Below, piece after piece: positions 24,174-32,541 of a DNA stretch of 64,000 nucleotides (positions are counted from its first letter, which is position 1; every line of letters begins with the position of its first letter). The stretch comes from Phreatobacter sp. (GTDB lineage Bacteria > Pseudomonadota > Alphaproteobacteria > Rhizobiales > Phreatobacteraceae), in NCBI RefSeq assembly GCF_027532945.1, contig NZ_JAPZTZ010000014.1:207776-271775 (forward strand), in the 5' to 3' direction. A program made the translations under genes and the position numbers. The notes under the pieces were generated by a model. It was given only the letters and a program-made list of their open reading frames with translations. It made no database searches and was not told the origin of the DNA.

Positions 24174-25067
24174 CTATTCCGCCGCGACGCGCCAGTCGCT
24201 GCCGCGCTCGAGCGGCAGCCGCGCCAGGGCCTCGGCCAGCACCATCATGTCCGCCTGCAGCTGCGGGAAATGGTCGGTGAGCCGATAGCTGCGCTCATCC
24301 ATGTAGAGGGCGCGGTTGATCTCGATCTGCACCGCATGGACGCCGGTCTGCGGCTGGCCGTAATGCTCGGTGATGAAGCCGCCGGCATAGGGCTTGTTGC
24401 GCACCACGTTGTAGCCGCGCTCGCGCAGCACTGCCTCGACGAGGTCGCCCACGGCCGGCGCGCAGCTCGTGCCGTACCGATCACCGATGACCATGTCAGC
24501 GCGCGGCCGGTCCTCGCGCACCGGCGCCATGGACGGCATCGAATGGCAGTCGACCAGCAGTGCACCGCCGAAGGCGCGGTGCGTCGATGAGATAAGCCGC
24601 CGCAGCGCCCGGTGATAGGGCTTGTAGAGGGTTTCGATGCGCATCAGCGCCTCGTCCACCGGCAGGCGGCGGGCATAGATCTCCTGCGCCTCGCCGACGA
24701 CGCGCGGGATGGTGCCGAGGCCGCCGGCCACCCGCATGGAGCGGGTATTGGCGAAGGTCGGCAAGCGGCCGTCGAACATGCGGGGATCGAGTTCGTAGGG
24801 CTCGCGATTCACATCCACCATGGAGCGGGGGAAATGCACCCGCATCAGCGGCATGCCCCGCTCGACCACGCCGGCGAAGAGCGAATCCACCGCCGTGTCC
24901 TCGGATCGGCGGAGCAACGCCATGTCGAGCCTGACCTGGCGGAGGAAGTTCGGCGGATAGACCCGTCCCGAATGCGGCGAGTTGAAGATCACCGCCGCGC
25001 GCATCTCCACCGGCTCGAGCGCCTCGAAGGCTGGTTCGATGTCGCAGATCGCCGGGTCCGTCATCAT
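24174..25067 (-). CDS. N-formylglutamate amidohydrolase family protein
   Basis: 297 residues of the FGase family, the zinc-dependent last step of the formylglutamate route of histidine breakdown or related N-formyl amino-acid hydrolysis. Landmarks: FNSPHSGRVYP, HFPRSMVDVNREPYELDP, LLVDCHSMPS and IEINRALYMDE. The frame extends upstream; tandem ATGs at 25067 and 25064 were preferred because the product then begins just before the conserved region and GGACGG precedes them. No other hut genes are nearby, so the substrate is uncertain. Confidence 0.88.
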   Translation of the reverse strand: MMTDPAICDIEPAFEALEPVEMRAAVIFNSPHSGRVYPPNFLRQVRLDMALLRRSEDTAVDSLFAGVVERGMPLMRVHFPRSMVDVNREPYELDPRMFDGRLPTFANTRSMRVAGGLGTIPRVVGEAQEIYARRLPVDEALMRIETLYKPYHRALRRLISSTHRAFGGALLVDCHSMPSMAPVREDRPRADMVIGDRYGTSCAPAVGDLVEAVLRERGYNVVRNKPYAGGFITEHYGQPQTGVHAVQIEINRALYMDERSYRLTDHFPQLQADMMVLAEALARLPLERGSDWRVAAE

Positions 25068-25269
25068 CCGTCCGTCACTGGGCCTTGTCTGCACATTAGC
25101 GCGCAGGCCCGCCCTGTGAACCCCCGCCACCGCGGGGCGGCCCGCCGAAGCCGATTTCGGGCGTTCCGTTCACCAAGCCTTTACCAAGTTCCGGCTTGAT
25201 GACCACAACCGGGATCGGGTTCGCTACACCGCTCTCCCGACGACGGACGGACTGAGGATCGCATTCGGC

Positions 25270-25635
25270 ATGGGCAAGATTCTGCTGGCGGAAGACGACA
25301 ACGACATGCGCCGCTTCCTGGTGAAGGCGCTGCAGACGGCCGGCTACGACGTCGCCCATTTCGACAATGGTCTGTCGGCCTATCACCGCCTGCGCGAGGA
25401 GCCCTTCGAGCTCCTGCTCACCGACATCGTCATGCCCGAGATGGACGGCATCGAGCTCGCCCGCCGCGCCACCGAACTCGACCCCGACATCAAGGTGATG
25501 TTCATCACCGGCTTCGCCGCCGTGGCCCTTCAGCCGGATTCGCAGGCCCCGAAGGATGCCAAGATCCTCTCCAAGCCCTTCCACCTGCGCGACCTCGTCA
25601 ACGAGGTCGAGAAGATGCTGAAGCAGGCCGCCTGA
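25270..25635 (+). CDS. cpdR: cell-cycle response regulator CpdR
   Basis: Single receiver domain of 121 residues. Phospho-acceptor Asp52 in LLLTDIVMPEMDGIELA, acidic DD near residue 9, and the near-invariant FITGFAAVALQPDSQAPKDAK ... LSKPFHLRDLV. The last stretches identify CpdR, the adaptor that in its unphosphorylated state brings ClpXP and substrates such as CtrA-cycle proteins to the pole. Phosphate comes from the CckA-ChpT relay. GAGG lies upstream of ATG 25270. Followed by the tRNA-Val gene. Confidence 0.95.
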   Translation: MGKILLAEDDNDMRRFLVKALQTAGYDVAHFDNGLSAYHRLREEPFELLLTDIVMPEMDGIELARRATELDPDIKVMFITGFAAVALQPDSQAPKDAKILSKPFHLRDLVNEVEKMLKQAA

Positions 25636-25676
25636 GGCCGCCCCGGCGATACCGGATTTTGGGCTCCGCGGGCCTC

Positions 25677-25705
25677 TTGCACGCTCGCGCGATCCCCACT
25701 ATACG
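25677..25705 (+). promoter_or_regulatory. promoter of tRNA-Val
   Basis: TTGCAC (25677-25682), 17-nt spacer, TATACG (25700-25705), 34 nt before the mature 5' end of the tRNA. Confidence 0.65.
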
Positions 25706-25739
25706 GTGCGCCTCGCTTCCGCGGCCCCCGGGCCGCACC

Positions 25740-25814
25740 GGGCGCGTAGCTCAGCGGGAGAGCACTACGTTGACATCGTAGGGGTCGCTGGTTCGATCCC
25801 AGCCGCGCCCACCA
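25740..25814 (+). tRNA. tRNA-Val (anticodon GAC)
   Basis: 75 nt including an encoded CCA. Acceptor GGGCGCG pairs with CGCGCCC; D-arm AGCTCAGCGGGAGAGC; anticodon stem CTACG/CGTAG with loop TTGACAT (GAC at 25772-25774); T-arm GCTGGTTCGATCCCAGC. All stems pair and invariant loop bases are present. It is transcribed from the promoter at 25677 and ends at the terminator beginning at 25820. Confidence 0.97.
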
Positions 25815-25819
25815 TTCAA

Positions 25820-25855
25820 AACCCCGGCGAACCCCCAAGGTTCGCCGGGGTTTTT
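25820..25855 (+). terminator. Rho-independent terminator after tRNA-Val
   Basis: Perfect 14-bp stem AACCCCGGCGAACC / GGTTCGCCGGGGTT, loop CCCAA, T run 25851-25855. Confidence 0.93.
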
Positions 25856-26016
25856 CGTTATTCGGCAACCTGTCACGGGCGACGCGGCATGCCCGCGGCC
25901 GGTTGAAGCGCTGGCTGCAAGCTTTGACAATTTGTCGCAGGTTGCCAGATACCAGCCATGCCAGCTTCGTTAACGCTTTGACCCGAAAATCACGCGCACT
26001 TTATGGAGATTCCATC

Positions 26017-27720
26017 GTGCGCATCCGCTTCGGAATGATCAGCAAGGTCGTCGCTCTGGCGATCGTCGTGAGCATCGCCTCCCTCGGTGTCTTCGCCGCC
26101 GTCGCCATCAACAAGAGCGCGGAGACCAAGATGTCCCTGCGCAAGGAGTCGATTGCCCGCACAAGCGGTCTCGCTCTCGCTGTCGTCGAGACCGGCTTCC
26201 CCGGCGCGCGCGGCGAGTTCTCCTCCGACGGCCTGGTCAACAAGATCATCCTGAAGGGGCCGATGGACGTCGGCCAGCATCAGGTCGTCGACCGCATCGC
26301 CCAGTCGCTGGCGGGCGTCGCGACCATTGTCGGCCGCCGTGACGACGGCTCCTATGTCCGCCTGTCCACCACCGCCCGACGTGAGGACGGCAGCCGCGCC
26401 ATCGGCGTCCAGGTCGACCGTGCCAGCCCGGTCGTGGCGGCGCTCGAGGCGCGTCAGCCGGTCGTCGCCCCGACCCGCGTCGGCGGCATCGATTACCTCA
26501 CCCGCTGGGTGCCCATCGTCGATCCCTCGGGCGCGGTGCTCGGGGGCATCGCCAGCGGCTCGTCGCTCGCCAGCGTCCAGGGCTCCATCGCCGAGTTCAA
26601 CCAGACGCTGACGATCCTCGGCGTCATCGCTGCCCTCGTCTCGGCGCTGGCCATGTGGTGGGTGGTGCGCCGGCAGGTCTCGCCGCTGGCGGATCTCAGC
26701 GCCGCGGCCGGCACGCTCGCGGCCGGCGAGGTTGCCGTCGCCATTCCGCATCAGGACCTGCGCGACGAGCGCGGCGGCCTCGCCCGCAGCCTCGAGGGCC
26801 TGAGGATCAGCCTCGAGGAGCGCCAGCGGCTCGAGGGCCAGACGGCCGCCGACCGTATCCGCGAGGCCGACCGCGCCACGGCCCTCGGCGGGATCATCGA
26901 GAGCTTCCGCGAGCGCATCGCCCACACCGTGTCGCAGGTGGCCACCCGCGCCGATCAGCTCGATGCGACCGCCGCGAGCCTTGCGGCCGGCATGGGCGAG
27001 GCCCGCAGCCAGGCTGGCGCCGCCTCCGAGGCCGCCGCCCAGTCCGGCACCCAGGCCCAGACCATTGCCGCCGCCATCGTCCAGCTGACCGCCACCGCCG
27101 AGGAGATCCGCCGCCAGGCCTCCGACATGGCTGGCGCCTACGAGAAGACCGCCGCGACCGTCGAGGGCACCGTTCAGGAGGTGCAGAAGCTGTCGGACAG
27201 CGCCAATGACGTCGCCAATGTCATCACGCTCATCGGCACCATCGCCGAGCAGACCAACCTGCTGGCGCTCAATGCCACGATCGAGGCGGCCCGCGCCGGC
27301 GAGGCCGGCAAGGGCTTCTCGGTCGTCGCCAGCGAGGTGAAGGCGCTCGCCGCCCAGACCAAGCGCGCCACCGAGCAGATCTCCTCCAAGATCATCGCCA
27401 TCCAGGAGGCCACCAACCAGACGGTCCAGGCCATCAACTCGATCGCCACCGCCACCTCCGGCAACGTGCAGGCCACCGGCATCATCCGCACCTCGATCGA
27501 CGAGCAGACGGCCGCCTTCGGCGAGATCGCCAAGGCCGCGGCGACAAGCGTCGAGGGCACCGCCGTCACAGGCCGGCAGGTCAACGAGATGCTGCACCGG
27601 GTGGACAGCACCGAGGAGACCTCGCGGGCCATCGCCAGCGTTGCAGGCGCCCTGGCGCAGGACGTCGTCAGCACCCGCTCCGTCGTCGACGATTTCCTCA
27701 ACCGCGTCCGCGCGGCATGA
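26017..27720 (+). CDS. methyl-accepting chemotaxis protein
   Basis: Transmembrane chemoreceptor feeding CheA/CheW. From GTG 26017 (GGAG 8 nt before) the 567 residues show membrane segment 1 (about 10-31), a periplasmic single-Cache-like sensor (about 35-195), membrane segment 2 (about 198-217), HAMP, methylation helices and the signalling hairpin at about 400-430 ([26 protein letters not shown]). No C-terminal CheR/CheB tether pentapeptide is visible. The frame is open 114 nt further upstream, but that part is not hydrophobic or conserved. No che genes are in the window. Confidence 0.94.
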   Translation: MRIRFGMISKVVALAIVVSIASLGVFAAVAINKSAETKMSLRKESIARTSGLALAVVETGFPGARGEFSSDGLVNKIILKGPMDVGQHQVVDRIAQSLAGVATIVGRRDDGSYVRLSTTARREDGSRAIGVQVDRASPVVAALEARQPVVAPTRVGGIDYLTRWVPIVDPSGAVLGGIASGSSLASVQGSIAEFNQTLTILGVIAALVSALAMWWVVRRQVSPLADLSAAAGTLAAGEVAVAIPHQDLRDERGGLARSLEGLRISLEERQRLEGQTAADRIREADRATALGGIIESFRERIAHTVSQVATRADQLDATAASLAAGMGEARSQAGAASEAAAQSGTQAQTIAAAIVQLTATAEEIRRQASDMAGAYEKTAATVEGTVQEVQKLSDSANDVANVITLIGTIAEQTNLLALNATIEAARAGEAGKGFSVVASEVKALAAQTKRATEQISSKIIAIQEATNQTVQAINSIATATSGNVQATGIIRTSIDEQTAAFGEIAKAAATSVEGTAVTGRQVNEMLHRVDSTEETSRAIASVAGALAQDVVSTRSVVDDFLNRVRAA

Positions 27721-27725
27721 CGGTG

Positions 27726-27760
27726 CAGGGCCTGGGCAGAACCATCTGCCACAGGCCCTG
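27726..27760. terminator. strong hairpin between convergent genes
   Basis: Stem CAGGGCCTG-GGCAGA / TCTGCC-A-CAGGCCCTG (15 pairs, one bulged A, loop ACCA), directly after the chemoreceptor stop and before the convergent gene at 27835. There is no T run, so intrinsic termination is not certain. Confidence 0.5.
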
Positions 27761-27834
27761 CCCGCCTCGTCATCTCCTGCCGACAGTCCGGCGCGCGCGC
27801 CCAGGGGCAGTCGCCTGCGCCGGAAGGCCTGCGA

Positions 27835-28242
27835 TCAGCCGATGGCGGAAATGAGCTTCGTCATGGCGCCGAGAACATCGGCGGTCAGGTTCAGCCTGTC
27901 CGCCAGTTCATTCGCCTTGGTCTTGGCCGCCACGAGATCGTCCTTCGCCTTGCGGAAGTTGGCGGTCAGCACGCGATACTCAGCGTCGTGCTGGGAGAGA
28001 GCGATTTTCGCAAGTGCGATGATTTCCTTCAGGATTGCCCGCTGCGCCGCATGGTAGCGGGCGAGCAGCTGCGCATCATTGGTCTCCTCGCTGAGCCGCC
28101 GCAGAACCTCGCCGGCGGCGTCGAGAGCTTCGATGGCCTGGTCGATGGTCAACGGCGCGGCGGCCCGAACAGATGCCCTGGTGCCGGCGATCGCGAGCCT
28201 GTCGCGGGCGATACGCGACATTAGAGTCCGAGGCGTGGTCAT
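27835..28242 (-). CDS. hypothetical helical protein, last gene of the envelope operon
   Basis: 135 residues without signal peptide or membrane segment, almost wholly helical by composition (Ala/Leu/Lys/Glu; LRRLSEETNDAQLLARYHAAQRAILKEI, LTANFRKAKDDLVAAKTKANELADRL), likely a helical bundle or coiled coil. Its ATG overlaps the stop of the lipoprotein gene by 4 nt (28239-28242), so the two are translationally coupled. No family recognised. Together with the genes at 28239 and 29172 it forms a minus-strand operon divergent from the Crp-type regulator. Confidence 0.7.
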   Translation of the reverse strand: MTTPRTLMSRIARDRLAIAGTRASVRAAAPLTIDQAIEALDAAGEVLRRLSEETNDAQLLARYHAAQRAILKEIIALAKIALSQHDAEYRVLTANFRKAKDDLVAAKTKANELADRLNLTADVLGAMTKLISAIG

Positions 28243-29120
28243 GGGGTCCTCCTGATGGCTGTGGCGAGCGCTGCGATGTCATCGGAAAGATCGACAAAGC
28301 GACGCAGCAGTTGTTCTCCGTCAGGCTTTCCGGTCGCGAGGGCGTGGTGGGAGTCTTCCAGAGCGGTAAGCACCTGGTCATAGCGATCGACTGCCGCCAA
28401 GGCCGCCGAGATCTCGGCCACCTCCTGGCGAGCGCGACGCCATTCATCATAGGCCCGGAGGCGGTCGATGCGGCGGTCGCCCCGGATCAGGCTGAGGCTA
28501 TCGCTACGGGAGTCGGTAAAGACAGCGTGCTGTCTGCGAAGGACACTGCGAACCGTACCGAGGCTCCTCCGCAGGAGCGTCGCCGCCTGCTTGACATCAG
28601 CATCACGAGCCGAAATGACTGCCTGGATTTCTGCCGCATAGGCGTTTCCGAGCAGAATGCCGACGCCGCGCGAGACCAGGCGGATGGCAGGCCCAGCAAT
28701 CGGCGCCGTTGTTGGCGATAGCACCGCCGCAAGCGACGTCGCCGCCCCACCAAGTTTCGCCGCTGCGGCTTCAAGCTTCGCGACGTTGCCGTTGTCGGCC
28801 GCATCGGCAAGCGCCTTGCCATATCCGCCGAGGGCCGAGAGCAGCTGCAACCGAAGTTCGATTTGTTCCTTCGGCAGGAGAGGCACGGTGCCCACGGACA
28901 AGGCGACCGGCCCGCCGCGAACAAAGCTCTGGGCGTGGATTTCAGCCTCGTCCAGCATCTGGATCCGCGCGCTCAAGGCGATCGCGTCTTCCATGACCGT
29001 CGTGGAGGCGGTCACGGCCTTGCCGAAGCGCGCGACGCCGTCCGCGTTCGGGAGTGTGCTGCAGGCCCCCAACAAGATGAGAACAGGAATGATCGCGACA
29101 ATACGCGTAAGCCTTCTCAT
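28239..29120 (-). CDS. hypothetical lipoprotein
   Basis: 293 residues with a lipoprotein signal: MRRLTR, hydrophobic core, LLGAC lipobox with Cys20. The mature part is helical (long Ala/Leu/Arg stretches, EEIQ/ADAADNG type) with one Ala/Gly-rich apolar stretch around residues 125-165 (AATSLAAVLSPTTAPIAGPA) that could touch membrane. No known domain recognised. It begins 51 nt downstream of the membrane-protein gene and overlaps the helical protein by 4 nt. Confidence 0.72.
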   Translation of the reverse strand: MRRLTRIVAIIPVLILLGACSTLPNADGVARFGKAVTASTTVMEDAIALSARIQMLDEAEIHAQSFVRGGPVALSVGTVPLLPKEQIELRLQLLSALGGYGKALADAADNGNVAKLEAAAAKLGGAATSLAAVLSPTTAPIAGPAIRLVSRGVGILLGNAYAAEIQAVISARDADVKQAATLLRRSLGTVRSVLRRQHAVFTDSRSDSLSLIRGDRRIDRLRAYDEWRRARQEVAEISAALAAVDRYDQVLTALEDSHHALATGKPDGEQLLRRFVDLSDDIAALATAIRRTP

Positions 29121-29171
29121 GGATCGCCCTCCACGACGCCAGGTATGGATTTTCAGGATGTGTGGGCCGCC

Positions 29172-29600
29172 TCAGGAGGACGGATTGATCATGCCGCGGA
29201 GCTGGTTGGCCGCGTAGGGCAGGAACATCGCCGAGCCGGCGAACAGGAAGGTCGGGATTCCGTCGAGCAAGCGCGCAACGCCGGCATCCCCGGCCATCAG
29301 CCGGAAAAGGACCACGTTGGCGATCCCCCAGAAGAAGGTTGCCATGACGACCGAGCCGACGAAGCCGGCGACACGGCTGAAACTGCCCGGCTCCGCAGCA
29401 GGCTCGGAAGAGGCTGCACCCCCAGCGTTTGCGCCTGCGGCCGCGCCCCTGTCGGCCGGCTGCCTGGATGGCGCCTTCTCGCCGAGGACCTCGGCGAACA
29501 CGACGTGGCGAAGGCTTGTGACGATCAGGGCGATCGTCGCCCCATTGAAGATCAACAGGAAAAAAGCGGCAAAAAGAACGGTATTGTCTGACAACGACAT
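29172..29600 (-). CDS. hypothetical multi-pass membrane protein
   Basis: 142 residues from ATG 29600, preceded by GGGGGAT. Three to four hydrophobic segments: about 8-30 (VLFAAFFLLIFNGATIALIV), about 82-105 (VAGFVGSVVMATFFWGIANVVLF), about 115-130. They are separated by an Ala/Gly/Pro cytoplasmic or periplasmic loop. First gene of the operon with the lipoprotein and helical protein. The promoter region is shared with the divergent regulator and holds a CRP-like box 71 nt upstream of this start. Confidence 0.7.
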   Translation of the reverse strand: MSLSDNTVLFAAFFLLIFNGATIALIVTSLRHVVFAEVLGEKAPSRQPADRGAAAGANAGGAASSEPAAEPGSFSRVAGFVGSVVMATFFWGIANVVLFRLMAGDAGVARLLDGIPTFLFAGSAMFLPYAANQLRGMINPSS

Positions 29601-29670
29601 CACAGATCCCCCTTGGACAAGACAGCCAATTTGGCGATCCAGAGCTTGGCCAATGTTGTGGGGTGGCTTC

Positions 29671-29686
29671 TGTGATTTAGCCCACA
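29671..29686. promoter_or_regulatory. CRP-like box 1 (divergent promoter)
   Basis: TGTGA-N6-CCACA, nine of ten positions of the TGTGA-N6-TCACA consensus, preceded by TTC. It stands 9 nt before the regulator ATG (29696), where binding would repress, and 71 nt upstream of the membrane-protein operon, where binding could activate. The same extended motif occurs at 35746. Confidence 0.6.
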
Positions 29687-29695
29687 CTTGCGAAG

Positions 29696-30418
29696 ATGAC
29701 GTCCGTCGCTGACAATGACAGGGCGAATGCAGCCGTCGGGGGCCGGTTGATGGATCTGCGGGACAATGCGCTGTTTGTGGGCTTGTCGGCTGAAGCGAAA
29801 CGCGAGCTCGGACACTCCTTCTCGCCCCGGCGTTATGCCGAAGGCAGCCGGATCATCGCGGCGGATGATCGTTCAACCGACCTCTTCCTGGTCGTCTCCG
29901 GGCGTCTCTCGGTACGGTCCTTCGCCGACGACGGACATGAAGTCGCCTTTGTCGAAATCGGACCGGGCGCCTTCTTCGGTGAACTGGCCGCGATCGACGG
30001 AGGACCACGATCGGCCGATGTGATGGCCGCCGAGGAGTCCGTGCTCGCCACCATGCGGGCCGAGGCGTTGCGGGAGGCCGTCCTGCGCCATCCGCAGCTT
30101 GGACTCAATCTCGCGATCCATCTTGCCGGTCGGGTGCGCGACCTCTCCGGCCGGGTTTTCGAGGTCAGCACGCTGCGCTCGTCACAGCGGATACGACGGG
30201 AGCTGCTCCGGCTCGCTCGGAACGGCTATCCCACGCTGAATGCAGTCGACATCCGGCCCGCCCCGACGCACTACGAGATTGCGGCCCGCACATCCACGCA
30301 TCGCGAAGCGGTGTCGCGGGAGCTCTCTGCCCTCGCGACGCGCCGAATCCTGCGCACCGGGCGCAAGACGATCACCATCATCGACATGGCGGCCCTCGAG
30401 CGGCTGGCCGAGTCCTGA
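29696..30418 (+). CDS. Crp/Fnr family transcriptional regulator
   Basis: 240 residues: cyclic-nucleotide-binding beta-barrel (about 25-140, with LFLVVSGRLSVRS and PGAFFGELAAIDGGPRSADV, the FGE-x-A-x7-RSA pattern of a cAMP pocket), dimer helix, and a winged helix. The recognition helix HREAVSRE keeps the Arg-Glu...Arg contacts that E. coli CRP uses for TGTGA. There are no Cys for an Fe-S cluster, so it is CRP- rather than FNR-like. A CRP-like box overlaps its own start region. A class III adenylate cyclase is encoded 3.4 kb away in the same gene group. An alternative start is ATG 29750. Confidence 0.9.
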   Translation: MTSVADNDRANAAVGGRLMDLRDNALFVGLSAEAKRELGHSFSPRRYAEGSRIIAADDRSTDLFLVVSGRLSVRSFADDGHEVAFVEIGPGAFFGELAAIDGGPRSADVMAAEESVLATMRAEALREAVLRHPQLGLNLAIHLAGRVRDLSGRVFEVSTLRSSQRIRRELLRLARNGYPTLNAVDIRPAPTHYEIAARTSTHREAVSRELSALATRRILRTGRKTITIIDMAALERLAES

Positions 30419-30423
30419 CGGCC

Positions 30424-32538
30424 TCAGAATCGCAGTGGATGACGATCGGAGTTGTCGTCGTCGGTGGCCGCTGGTCGGATTATCCCCCAGCCCTGGCGCT
30501 CATCCGACTTCGAGGGCCTTGCGAAGGTCGACACGAGACCGCCGGCCGCCGATTTTGGCGATGCTTGCCGGAAGGATTCGATGCGATCCGCGATCCGGCG
30601 CGCGACGAATGGGGCCGCGACGCTGGTGCCGTTGAGCCGGACCGAGCTGCGGCTGCGCGCACCGCCGGCCCTGATGCCGGCCAAGACGACCGATTCCTCG
30701 GAAGGGGCCGCCAGATCGACCCCGCGGTTCTCCTCGCCCTTGAAGCCGGCACCGGAATAGGGCGCGATGTCGGGAACGCCGCCTGCCATGTCGGTGCGCA
30801 CGAAAGCGCCCGCCACCACGACGACGCTACTGCCACTCGCCATGGCGTTGAGCGACCCCGCGCCATCGACGAGGCATCGGTGCTCCGCCCCCTCGTTCGG
30901 AACCCGTCGATCACGCGTCCCGCCGCAAGGATCGACAAACCGGGACTGACGGGCGTTGCGAACCGTTCGCCGCGGGAGATCGTCGCGCTGGACCCAGGCA
31001 TGGACATGAGTCCCCGTCTGCATGCCGCTGGCCGCAGCGGTGAGGCGCCACCGCCCATGCGGTGCCACCGGCCCGCCAACGTCATCCGGGGCGGTGCGGG
31101 TGACACAGATCTGGAAGAGGTGGCGGCTGCGCGCCTTGGACGGCGGACAGGAGATGGCCTGGGCGACGAGCCGCCCCTTGTCGTCGCGGAGTTCCGCGAA
31201 GCTGGTGCCCTTGGTCGAGAGAGCGACTGTCTGACCCGTCGGGGTCGACACCTGCAGCGAGAAGACACCGTCAAATCCGTCGGGGAGCCAGACCTGCACG
31301 AGATTGGGAGTGCCGTCGTCCGGCAGGATCTCCCAGGTCAAGGACTGCGGAAAATCGCGCTCGAACCCGTCGGCTGGCAGCGCCGCATGACAGTCGGCGA
31401 GATAGCTGTTGCCCGAAGGCATGACGATGACGAACGGAACGCTGGGATAGGCCACGGACCAGCCCCTCACGAGGTCGTCCATCGCTCGCTCGACATCCGA
31501 GCTGCCATCGTGGGGCCCTGCCATGTTGCCGTAGCTGACGGTCACGACGACGGGGTTGGGAGGACCGTCTGTCCCCTCCGCCATACGCTCGGCCATGGCG
31601 GCGATGAAGCGAAGACCGTCGAGCAGGTAATAGCCGAGGGAATGACCGGAACCATCATCCACCGCGACATCCGGCAACTGGACCGATACGATCGGGCGCA
31701 GGTCCGATCCGGCAACATCTCCCTCCGGCGCGGCGCCGGCGGCGATGTCCATCACATGCGTCCCGTGGGTGGTGCGGGCTGCGGACCATGTCGTCTGCGG
31801 CAGGCCAGCGTCATACAACCCGATGATCCGGTAGAACGCGTCCTCGTCGCCGCCGGATGATCCAAGGGCAGTGTTCACCTCGCGCCGCGTGATGAGCCGC
31901 CCGTAGTCGAAGCCCGGCGGCCGCGAGGCCGCCGTGAACTGTTGCGACCAGAGGCCGACGGAGCGCGTTTGACCGTTCGCGCTGCGAAACCGGTCTGAGG
32001 CCAGGCAAAGCCCATCGTCGATGAGGCCCATCAGAACACTGCCGGCCGCGATGCGCGGCGTCGCCTGCATGGCCAAAGGGGTCCCGGCGGCACGGATGAC
32101 GAGAGGTTCCGGTGGAACCGATATCGTCAGGCTGTCGATGAAGGATGCGAGAACATCATGATCGGCAAGCCAATTCACCACCTGCGGCGCGATACGGGCC
32201 GTGCAGTACCGGGCTCCGGCCCAGTGACCCTTGGCCTGGCGATACGTCGACGCGATGAGGATGCTGGACCTCCATGTGGCCGCCTTCACATCGCCGAACA
32301 CGATGGCATCGTCTGCCGGGCGAACCCCGTTCACGGCAAAAGTGGCGAGGTCCGCCGCGGTGACGCCTTCCGCGAGGCGGATCAAGACCCGCAACGAGAG
32401 ATCTGGCGTCAGATCATCCGGCGATGGAACGGTGGCGGCAATAGGCGCGCCGGCATCGCCCAACAGCCAATCGGCGAGGGGATCGATTGTGATGGCGCGG
32501 CCCTGGAACCGGCTCTGGCCTTCGGTTCTCCATTCCAT
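30424..32538 (-). CDS. subtilisin-like serine protease (S8 family)
   Basis: 704 residues. An N-terminal domain of about 165 residues is not recognised; it lacks a signal peptide. The S8 catalytic domain follows, with Asp174 in GLIDDG, His258 in THGTHVMDIAAG, oxyanion Asn region PSGNSYLADC, and Ser639 in LNGTSVAAPFVAR. A beta-rich insertion (about 410-530) sits between the Asn and Ser parts. All triad residues are present, so it should be active. Last gene of the cyclase-haloperoxidase-protease operon, starting 3 nt after the haloperoxidase stop. It converges on the regulator with 5 nt between the genes. Confidence 0.9.
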   Translation of the reverse strand: MEWRTEGQSRFQGRAITIDPLADWLLGDAGAPIAATVPSPDDLTPDLSLRVLIRLAEGVTAADLATFAVNGVRPADDAIVFGDVKAATWRSSILIASTYRQAKGHWAGARYCTARIAPQVVNWLADHDVLASFIDSLTISVPPEPLVIRAAGTPLAMQATPRIAAGSVLMGLIDDGLCLASDRFRSANGQTRSVGLWSQQFTAASRPPGFDYGRLITRREVNTALGSSGGDEDAFYRIIGLYDAGLPQTTWSAARTTHGTHVMDIAAGAAPEGDVAGSDLRPIVSVQLPDVAVDDGSGHSLGYYLLDGLRFIAAMAERMAEGTDGPPNPVVVTVSYGNMAGPHDGSSDVERAMDDLVRGWSVAYPSVPFVIVMPSGNSYLADCHAALPADGFERDFPQSLTWEILPDDGTPNLVQVWLPDGFDGVFSLQVSTPTGQTVALSTKGTSFAELRDDKGRLVAQAISCPPSKARSRHLFQICVTRTAPDDVGGPVAPHGRWRLTAAASGMQTGTHVHAWVQRDDLPRRTVRNARQSRFVDPCGGTRDRRVPNEGAEHRCLVDGAGSLNAMASGSSVVVVAGAFVRTDMAGGVPDIAPYSGAGFKGEENRGVDLAAPSEESVVLAGIRAGGARSRSSVRLNGTSVAAPFVARRIADRIESFRQASPKSAAGGLVSTFARPSKSDERQGWGIIRPAATDDDNSDRHPLRF

Positions 32539-32541
32539 GAC

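Noticed and set aside
25740..27720. tRNA-Val as attachment site of an integrated element
   Set aside because: No integrase, no repeated 3' end of the tRNA within the window, and the gene is followed by a normal terminator and a chemoreceptor.
30439..31860. 473-codon frame opposite the S8 protease gene
   Set aside because: The protease strand holds a full catalytic triad and a tight operon; the opposite frame is Arg/Gly-rich noise.
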